From the NCBI RefSeq assembly GCF_000816145.1, contig NZ_CP007141.1, forward strand, positions 992,001-1,056,000: 64,000 nucleotides of DNA, read 5' to 3'. Position numbers and translations under genes: made by a program. Each line of letters starts with the position of its first letter. Position 1 is the first letter of the stretch. Source of the stretch: Pseudothermotoga hypogea DSM 11164 = NBRC 106472. Its GTDB lineage: Bacteria > Thermotogota > Thermotogae > Thermotogales > DSM-5069. The notes below the pieces were generated by a model. It did no database searches, was not told the DNA's origin, and was given only the letters and a program-made list of their open reading frames with translations. This document shows positions 58,056 through 64,000 of this stretch, piece by piece.

Positions 58056-58301
58056 GTGAACTTCGTGGAAGTCCTCAACACCGTAGCTAAGCTCCTCGCA
58101 CTCGCCATCTGTCTGGTTGAAAGACCAAAGGATGGAGCGAAGAAAAAACAAGAGGTCAAAGAGATGGTTTATTCCTTTCTGAAACAGTTCAACATCAAAC
58201 TACCCATGCCTCAGTTCGTCTTCGACTGGATGCTCGACATCGCCATAGACAACATCGTCAAGTACTTCAACCAAACGATATGGAAGGAGAAAGCGGCGTG
58301 A
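58056..58301 (+). CDS. Small protein with one hydrophobic N-terminal helix, holin-like at most
   Basis: 81 residues from the GTG at 58056, with an excellent AAAGGAGGTGAAATT upstream. Residues 8-21 (NTVAKLLALAICLV) are hydrophobic, then a charged linker (ERPKDGAKKKQEVKEM) and an amphipathic C-terminal half (FVFDWMLDIAIDNIVKYFNQ). I do not recognise the family. The size and layout recall small phage holin-like or membrane-perturbing proteins. It overlaps the next gene through GTGA, so the two products are made together. Confidence 0.65.
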   Translation: MNFVEVLNTVAKLLALAICLVERPKDGAKKKQEVKEMVYSFLKQFNIKLPMPQFVFDWMLDIAIDNIVKYFNQTIWKEKAA

Positions 58302-58636
58302 AAACGACGTTTTCGAACTGGGAAAAGTACGAACCGTACTTGAGAGGCCTATGCAAGGTAGTGTACGAAAGATATGGTTGGAACATTGAAAGTTACGAAG
58401 ATCTCTATCAGACTGCGTGCTATTTGCTCTTGATTGCGCTCGACGATTTCGATGGCCGTGGGGATCAGGCAGGTTATGTGAAACAGTACGTGAGAAGAAA
58501 GCTCTTCAACATGCTCAAAGACGGTGAAAACGCTCCCAAACACAACGATCATCCCTTCAGCTTCGTCAAACAGAGACATCAGAAGGTCCAGTTCGTCCTG
58601 TGCGAGGAAGATATCTTGGAACTTTACCAATTTTAG
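58298..58636 (+). CDS. Small sigma-70 region-2-like protein
   Basis: 112 residues from the GTG at 58298, eight bases after AAGGAG and overlapping the previous stop. Residues 33-77 (SYEDLYQTACYLLLIALDDF, then DGRGDQAGYVKQYVRRKLFNMLKD) follow the pattern of sigma region 2.1-2.4 (E-D-L-x-Q ... L-x-x-A-L-x-x-F-D ... Y-V-x-x-x-[VI]-R-x-x-L). No region 4 follows, only a charged tail ending at a strong terminator. It may be a mini-sigma factor, an anti-sigma decoy or a phage-type regulator. Pair with the 81-residue membrane-type protein resembles holin/sigma pairs such as UviB/UviA in layout only. Confidence 0.6.
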   Translation: MKTTFSNWEKYEPYLRGLCKVVYERYGWNIESYEDLYQTACYLLLIALDDFDGRGDQAGYVKQYVRRKLFNMLKDGENAPKHNDHPFSFVKQRHQKVQFVLCEEDILELYQF

Positions 58637-58656
58637 CCCCCTTCGGGGGCTTTTTT
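58635..58656 (+). terminator. Rho-independent terminator of the small gene pair
   Basis: Arms AGCCCCC and GGGGGCT with TTC loop, followed by six T; it overlaps the last stop codon. From 58657 to 58920 no gene is seen. Confidence 0.92.
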
Positions 58657-58947
58657 CTTTGAAACAAAGTCGTCCGCCACAGTGTCCAACGTAGGATCAC
58701 AGTTTCTTCACTCACAATCTTTCTGAACACGCAAACCTTGGGACTTCAGGACTGAATGTGGCACATGACTTTTTCACACCGCGCGAAAATCTAAAATGGA
58801 CCCGCCGCGTCTCCTTGTCCAAAGAATTTCCCATCTGTTCCCTGCGAATATTGGTAATTGCCACCGTTCGAAGGCATTTGGCAACACTCGCATTGCCTTT
58901 CACCTATCACCGCATTTTGGTTAAAATGTGTCAGAGGTGTTGTTGGC

Positions 58948-60315
58948 ATGGAAAACTTTTCCGTCAATCCGAAAAGAGTGAGGACCCTGAAGTGTGTCGA
59001 GAGCGAAAGAACTGGTCCGGTTGTTTACTGGATGCAGAGAGATCAAAGGTCTCAAGACAATTGGGCACTCCTGTTCGCACAAGATCTGGCGCTCTCAAAA
59101 GATGTTCCTTTGATCGTCCTCTTCAACGTCGTTGCCAAGTTCTTGGACGCGACATACAGACAGTATCACTTCATGTTGAGCGGACTTTTGGAAGTGAAGA
59201 AAAATTTAGAAGAGCACAACATTCCTCTTTTGGTGAGCTTCGGTGAACCAGCCCAGCAGATCGCTCGAATTTTGAAGGAACTGAACGCGTCCTGTCTGGT
59301 GTGCGATTTCAACCCCTTGAGAATCGTTCGAAGCTGGAAGAAAGAACTGCTCGAAAAGATTGACATACCTTGCTACGAAGTGGATGCGCACAACATCGTT
59401 CCAGCGTTCTTCATCTCCAACAAGCAGGAATACGGTGCGTACACGCTCAGGCCCAAGATGAAAAAGTACATGAAGGAATTCTTGGAAGATTTTCCAAGGC
59501 TCATCAAAATGAAGAGTTCTGGGATTAGACAAGACTTGGATTTAAATGAAATCACCAAAAAGCTCGAGATAGACTTTTCTGTCCAACCAGTCGAATGGCT
59601 CAAACCGGGCGAAAGTCATGCAAGACAAGTCCTCGAACAGTTCTTGAACGAAAAGCTCGAGCGCTACGAAGCTCTGCGGAACGATCCAACGGTGGATGGA
59701 ACTTCGAACCTTTCGCCTTATCTGCACTTCGGCCAGATCTCCGCACAGAGGGTCGCGCTCGAAGTTTTGAAGTTTCACGACGAATACCCATCCTCGGTCG
59801 AAGCTTTCTTGGAAGAGCTCATCGTTCGAAAAGAACTTTCTGACAACTTCTGCTTTTACAATTCGAACTACGACTCTTTCGAAGCTTTCCCCAACTGGGC
59901 CAAGGAAACTTTGCTGAAACACGAAAAAGACGAAAGAAAGTACGTCTACCCGCTTGAAGAGCTCGAGAACGCGAAGACACACGACGAACTTTGGAACGCC
60001 GCGCAGAGGCAGTTGACCAAAACGGGAAAGATGCACGGTTACATGCGCATGTATTGGGCAAAGAAGATCTTGGAATGGACAGAGAACGCAAAGGTCGCGC
60101 TGAAGTACGCCATATAGTTGAACGACAAGTACGAGCTGGACGGCAGAGATCCGAACGGTTATGCTGGAATAGCTTGGTCGATTGGCGGTGTTCACGATCG
60201 GCCATGGAAGGAAAGACCCATATACGGCAAGATAAGGTACATGAGTTACGAAGGGTGTGCCAAAAAGTTCGACGTAAAAAAGTACGTGAAATTGTTCCAA
60301 AATGAAACACTTTAA
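58948..60315 (+). pseudogene. Class II CPD photolyase interrupted by an in-frame TAG
   Basis: From the ATG at 58948 (GAGGTG upstream) the frame runs 389 codons to TAG at 60115-60117, then continues without shift for 65 codons to TAA at 60313-60315. The first part begins RTGPVVYWMQRDQRSQDNWA, diagnostic of class II photolyases, and covers the antenna domain and most of the FAD domain. The part after [23 protein letters not shown] then [20 protein letters not shown], is the strictly conserved end of the FAD-binding core. Family members have Tyr or a similar residue where TAG stands. Together they make the normal length of about 455. Either a recent nonsense mutation (TAT/TAC to TAG), read-through, or a sequencing error. 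Confidence 0.88.
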
Positions 60316-60328
60316 TGTGGTGCAGAGG

Positions 60329-60334
60329 TATAAT
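60329..60334 (+). promoter_or_regulatory. -10 box (TATAAT) of the phosphoketolase gene
   Basis: Consensus TATAAT 33 bases before the ATG, with GGAGGGG in between. No clear -35 is seen, so activator control or an overlapping weak -35 is possible. Confidence 0.55.
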
Positions 60335-60366
60335 TTTGATAATCGATTAGGTTTGGAGGGGTAAGC

Positions 60367-62712
60367 ATGGAGCTGAAAAATTTGCACCTTTATTGGAAGG
60401 CTTCATGTTACATCGCGACTGGGATGATATACCTTTGGGACAACGTACTTTTGAAAGAGCCGTTGAAACCTGAACACATCAAGAGAAGGTTGCTTGGCCA
60501 CTGGGGAGCGAGTCCAGGTATAAGTTTCATCTACGCTCACACCAACAGGATCATCGAAAAGTACGATTTGGACTGCCTGTTCGTGGTCGGACCAGGCCAT
60601 GGTGCACCCGGTTACATAGCTCCGCTGTATTTGGATCAGACGCTCGTCAAGTATTATCCACACTTCACGTTGGATGAGGAGGGCTTGAAGAAGCTCTTTC
60701 GATCCTTTTCCTTCCCCGCCGGCTTGGGTAGCCATTGCACTCCTGAGCTGCCAGGATCGATCCAAGAAGGGGGAGAGCTCGGATACGTTCTGTCCCATTC
60801 CTACGGGGCCGTGCTGGACAATCCCAAACTTCTGGCCGTGGCGGTCGTGGGCGATGGGGAAGCCGAAACAGGACCACTCGCCACGTCGTGGCACGTTAAC
60901 AAGTTCATTAATCCGGTCAGAGACGGTGTGGTTCTGCCCGTTTTGCTGCTCAACGGTTACAAGATAAACAATCCCACAATACTCGCCAGGATTGACGAAG
61001 AAGAACTGATCAATTTGTTCAAAGGTTACGGTTACGAGCCCAAGTTGGTCATCGCAGAAGAACCCATACAAGCGCACGAGAGCATGGCTCAAGCCATGGA
61101 CTGGGCCGTTGAGAGGATACTCGATATCAAATCGCACACCGAACCGTTCAGACCCATCTATCCCATGATCATCCTGAAAACTCCCAAGGGTTGGACTGCA
61201 CCAAGAAAGGTGAACGACAGGTACATCGAAGGGTACTGGAGGGCTCACCAGGTTCCGTTCTCGGACGCGAGAAATAATCCTGAGCATCTGAGAATTTTGG
61301 AAGAATGGCTGAGAAGTTACGAACCAGAGAAACTCTTCGATCAGAACGGCAGACCGATCGACGAGATCCTCAGAGCCGTACCAAAGAAGAAGATAGGAGA
61401 GTCACCTTACGCGAACGGTGGCATGTTGCGCGTGCCGCTCAAACTTCCAAAGATAGAAGCTTTCTGCATCGATCCGGCGAACAAGGCGGAAAACACCAGA
61501 CCTTTGGGTATGTTTCTCAGAGAAGTCATGAGGCTCAACCCCAACAACTTTCGACTTTTCGGTCCGGACGAGACGCATTCCAACAGACTCTACGACGTTT
61601 TCGAGTTCGGCAAGGCATGGGTTGCCAAGACACTCGTCGAAGACGAAGATGAAGGTCATTTGAGCCCGTTCGGTAGAACGATCGAAATGCTCTCGGAACA
61701 CACGGTCGAGGGTCTTTTGGAAGGTTACATTCTGACTGGTAGACACGGAATTCTGAACACCTACGAAGGTTTCGCGCCGATCATTTCTTCCATGGTGAAC
61801 CAGTTCGGAAAGTGGCTCGACATATCCTCAGACATACCTTGGAGGATGCCAGTCTCGTCGTTGAATTTGCTGTTAACCTCCGTGGTCTGGAGACAAGACC
61901 ACAACGGTTTCACCCATCAAGATCCTGGGTTCATCAATTCGGTGGTGGACAAGTGGCCGAACGTGGTGAGAGTTTATTTTCCACCCGACGCTAACACATT
62001 GTTGTTCATCGTCTGGCAGTGTCTGCAAAGTACGAACAGAATAAACATAATAGTGGTGGACAAACAAAAACATCCACAGTATCTGAACATCGAAGAGGCG
62101 AAGGAACACGCGATGAAAGGACTGGGGGTTTGGAAGTTCGCCAGCAACTTTCCGGACGAAGAGCCTGACGTGGTGATCGCCAGTTGTGGAGACATACCCA
62201 CGAAAGAGGCAGTCAAGGCAGTGAAGATCCTCATCGAACACTGCCCGGATCTGAGAATAAGGTTCGTGAACGTCGTGAACCTATTCTGTTTGACGCCGAA
62301 CCAAGAGCATCCAGATGGTTTGACCGACAAAGACTTCGATTCCTACTTCACCGTCGACAAACCCGTGATCTTCAACTTCCATGGCTATCCTTGGCTCATA
62401 CACAGGCTCACCTACAGAAGAAAGAACCACAACAATTTACACGTCAGAGGATACAGAGAGAACCGAAAGATCGGAATAGATTTGACCCATCTCACCAACT
62501 TCCTGAAAGGTAGAGGAGGGATAACCACTCCGATGCAACTGGCTATCCTCAACCAGATAGACAGATTCAGCATCGCCATAGACGTTGTGCAAAGGGTACC
62601 GAAACTGAGCAACAAGGCCGGAAGCTTCGTTGACGAAATGAAGAACATGCAGATAAAGGCCTTGGAATACGCCTACAACCACGGTGTGGACATGCCGGAG
62701 CTGGACGAATGA
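60367..62712 (+). CDS. xfp: Xylulose-5-phosphate/fructose-6-phosphate phosphoketolase
   Basis: 781 residues, standard length. TPP and substrate motifs: LLGHWGASPGISFIYAHTNR, VGPGHGAPGY at about 75-83, PAGLGSHCTPELPGSIQEGGELGYVLSHSYGAVLD, and VVGDGEAETGPLATSWHVNKF at 161-180 (Mg-TPP loop). The C-terminal half has GRHGILNTYEGFAPIISSMVNQ, WRQDHNGFTHQDPGFI and FNFHGYPWLIHRLTYRRKNHNNLHVRGYRE. It splits xylulose 5-phosphate or fructose 6-phosphate with phosphate into acetyl phosphate and a shorter sugar phosphate, bypassing glycolysis. It is monocistronic by context; acetate kinase or phosphotransacetylase genes are not adjacent. Such enzymes are not typical of the best-known Thermotoga, so this is a noteworthy metabolic addition. 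Confidence 0.95.
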   Translation: MELKNLHLYWKASCYIATGMIYLWDNVLLKEPLKPEHIKRRLLGHWGASPGISFIYAHTNRIIEKYDLDCLFVVGPGHGAPGYIAPLYLDQTLVKYYPHFTLDEEGLKKLFRSFSFPAGLGSHCTPELPGSIQEGGELGYVLSHSYGAVLDNPKLLAVAVVGDGEAETGPLATSWHVNKFINPVRDGVVLPVLLLNGYKINNPTILARIDEEELINLFKGYGYEPKLVIAEEPIQAHESMAQAMDWAVERILDIKSHTEPFRPIYPMIILKTPKGWTAPRKVNDRYIEGYWRAHQVPFSDARNNPEHLRILEEWLRSYEPEKLFDQNGRPIDEILRAVPKKKIGESPYANGGMLRVPLKLPKIEAFCIDPANKAENTRPLGMFLREVMRLNPNNFRLFGPDETHSNRLYDVFEFGKAWVAKTLVEDEDEGHLSPFGRTIEMLSEHTVEGLLEGYILTGRHGILNTYEGFAPIISSMVNQFGKWLDISSDIPWRMPVSSLNLLLTSVVWRQDHNGFTHQDPGFINSVVDKWPNVVRVYFPPDANTLLFIVWQCLQSTNRINIIVVDKQKHPQYLNIEEAKEHAMKGLGVWKFASNFPDEEPDVVIASCGDIPTKEAVKAVKILIEHCPDLRIRFVNVVNLFCLTPNQEHPDGLTDKDFDSYFTVDKPVIFNFHGYPWLIHRLTYRRKNHNNLHVRGYRENRKIGIDLTHLTNFLKGRGGITTPMQLAILNQIDRFSIAIDVVQRVPKLSNKAGSFVDEMKNMQIKALEYAYNHGVDMPELDE

Positions 62713-62758
62713 ACGAACGCCGTCAAGTTCTCAGCCCTTGAGTCTCGACAACCAGATC

Positions 62759-64000
62759 TCAGCCGATCAGCTTGGCCTTCAAGTTTTCCTCTTGTGCTCT
62801 GAGCTCTTCGCTCAGCTCTAAGTTCTGTCTCTTCAATTGCAGTATCTTCTTCAACGTTTCGTGCAACTGTTTGGTCAGAGGATACTTGAGCGCGAAGATG
62901 AGCGCAAACGTTAGAAGCACAACGGGTAAGAATGCGAACATGAGCCTGAGCACGAACAGGAAAGTTTCAGTTTGTTCTTGAGCTGGTCTGTAACCTGCCA
63001 CGGAAATGAGGCTCGAAACCAAAAACAATCCCACCGCGGAACTGAGCTTTCTCATGAACGTGAAAAGACCAGAATAGATTCCTTCACGCCTTCTGCCACT
63101 CTTCAGCTCGTCCACGTCGGGAACGTCGGCGAAGATGGAATAAATCGTGATCACCACTCCACCTGTGCCAATGCCGGTGAAAACTGCGAAGAAGTATATC
63201 AAAGCTGTGGGACTGGCGGGTGTGATGGTCAAGCTGTAGAACATCGCCACGATCCAAACCATGACGCTGGAAAGAAACGCCACGCGCTTTCCATATTTCT
63301 TCGCAACGAAGCTCCAGAAGGGTATGAAGACGATCTCGGAGATCAAAAGCACCCCGAGCGCCAGATTCGTTATGTTCCCCTTCTTGATGTAGTAAGTCAT
63401 GTAGTAGATCAGTATGCTCATGATCACGTCCATCGTCAGAAAACTGAACAAATACATCAAAAGCACATAGACGAATGTTTTGTTCTTGAACGGTTCGACA
63501 AATTCTTTGAAGTTGAACTTGAAGACTGGTTGCTGAAACTCTTTCCTCTCTTTCGTCGCGAGGAAGGTGAACAAAAAAGGTATTGCGAAGAAGGCGCCGA
63601 AGAACGTGGCCATAGCGGTGTAGCCAGTCTTTGGAGAATCGAACCTTTTGACTATCTCCAACGGCAGGATCGCACATATGACAGAAGAGAGCATGGAGAA
63701 GAACATGCGAAACGCGGTCAAAGAGGTTCTTTCGTTGTAGTCGAGCGTTAGTTCTGGTGCCAAGGCGTTGTAAGGGATCATGACCATAGTTATGACAGTG
63801 ACGAAGAACAGATAAGAAAAGAGCATGTAAGCGAACCTCTGCCATTCCTGAGCAAAACCCACAGGATACCACAACAGCCAGAAGGAGATGAAGATCAGAG
63901 GTATGCCAAGAAGAAAGTAAGGTCTTCTTCTACCGAATCTGGTGCGCGTTCGATCCGAGATCATACCCATCAGAGGGTCGGTGACGGCGTCCCAGATCTT
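62759..64000 (-). CDS. GPH-family sugar:cation symporter (N-terminus beyond window)
   Basis: At least 414 residues; the frame continues to the right edge with KIWDAVTDPLMGMISDRTRTRFGRRRPYFL, the conserved segment after the first two helices of the glycoside-pentoside-hexuronide:cation symporter family, so about 40-50 N-terminal residues are missing. Roughly ten hydrophobic segments remain, including YNALAPELTLDYNERTSLTAFRMFFSMLSSVICAILPLEIV and the central loop DVPDVDELKSGRRREGIYSG (typical D-x-D-E-x-x-T/S-G-x-R-R-E-G). It imports a sugar or glycoside with Na+ or H+. The C-terminus ends in a coiled-coil-like stretch (LHETLKKILQLKRQNLELSEELRAQEENLKAKL). Convergent with the phosphoketolase gene. 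Confidence 0.92.
   Translation of the reverse strand, partial: KIWDAVTDPLMGMISDRTRTRFGRRRPYFLLGIPLIFISFWLLWYPVGFAQEWQRFAYMLFSYLFFVTVITMVMIPYNALAPELTLDYNERTSLTAFRMFFSMLSSVICAILPLEIVKRFDSPKTGYTAMATFFGAFFAIPFLFTFLATKERKEFQQPVFKFNFKEFVEPFKNKTFVYVLLMYLFSFLTMDVIMSILIYYMTYYIKKGNITNLALGVLLISEIVFIPFWSFVAKKYGKRVAFLSSVMVWIVAMFYSLTITPASPTALIYFFAVFTGIGTGGVVITIYSIFADVPDVDELKSGRRREGIYSGLFTFMRKLSSAVGLFLVSSLISVAGYRPAQEQTETFLFVLRLMFAFLPVVLLTFALIFALKYPLTKQLHETLKKILQLKRQNLELSEELRAQEENLKAKLIG

Noticed and set aside
1-64000. CRISPR arrays, rRNA genes, complete prophage or transposons
   Set aside because: No regularly spaced direct repeats, no rRNA-like sequence and no integrase, transposase, terminase or capsid frames were seen.

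Overview
The window looks like a chromosome segment of a thermophilic, saccharolytic member of the Thermotogota, close to Pseudothermotoga/Thermotoga. The grounds are moderate GC with strong Shine-Dalgarno sites (GGAGG/GGGGG), dense ATGA-coupled operons, many sugar-binding-protein transporters without their own ATPase, ROK and GntR regulators next to unusual glycosidases, and housekeeping genes (pgi, apt, coaE, panC, rpmB, DUF5317) of a Thermotoga-like kind. This assignment is inference from protein character, not a database match.

Region by region. (1) 1-12.2 kb, all on the minus strand: an etfB-etfA-FAD lactate dehydrogenase cassette in the order of the electron-confurcating lactate dehydrogenase genes, then a GntR/FCD regulator, a tripartite tricarboxylate transporter (tctA-tctC-tctB), a LarA-like protein, two D-2-hydroxyacid dehydrogenases, a DapA-type and an HpaI-type aldolase and a TIM-barrel isomerase. 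Together they suggest uptake and breakdown of hydroxy or oxo acids to pyruvate. (2) 12.2-15.4 kb, plus: cytoplasmic GH3 hexosaminidase, MurQ and a GntR/UTRA regulator (muropeptide sugar use). (3) 15.4-24.6 kb, mostly minus: DUF5317, panC, tRNA-Ser(CGA), an iron alcohol dehydrogenase, lysine-fermentation kdd, a sugar-binding protein, coaE, pgi, apt and rpmB, with a GNAT gene on the plus strand.

(4) 24.8-35.3 kb, plus: the most interesting block. A promoter whose spacer is filled by a perfect palindrome drives a binding protein, two permeases, a small transaldolase, a two-subunit UxaA/SuyAB-type lyase, an aldehyde dehydrogenase, a fucose-isomerase-like enzyme and a GH31 glycosidase; a GntR/FCD repressor lies convergently at the end. 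No sugar kinase is present. This gene set fits a transaldolase-type sulfoquinovose pathway running through sulfolactaldehyde and sulfolactate to pyruvate plus sulfite. (5) 35.4-38.5 kb: a dicarboxylate symporter, then about 1.9 kb of mostly non-coding, decayed-looking DNA with one RNase H-like gene.

(6) 38.5-53.3 kb: two ROK-controlled oligosaccharide loci (ROK-GH3-ABC and ROK-ABC-two glycosidases) flanking a convergent GH130 phosphorylase. One MalG-type permease carries a ~155-residue extracytoplasmic insertion that looks like a carbohydrate-binding domain. (7) 53.3-64 kb: an MMPL exporter, PBP1A and ogt on minus; a small membrane-protein/sigma-like gene pair, a class II photolyase interrupted by an in-frame TAG, and a phosphoketolase on plus; a GPH sugar symporter runs off the right edge.

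Across the window each of five solute-binding-protein genes is followed at once by a GC-rich stem-loop before the next gene, probably to raise binding protein over its downstream partners. Two genes (coaE and one ROK regulator) have reading frames that need a non-AUG/GUG/UUG start.
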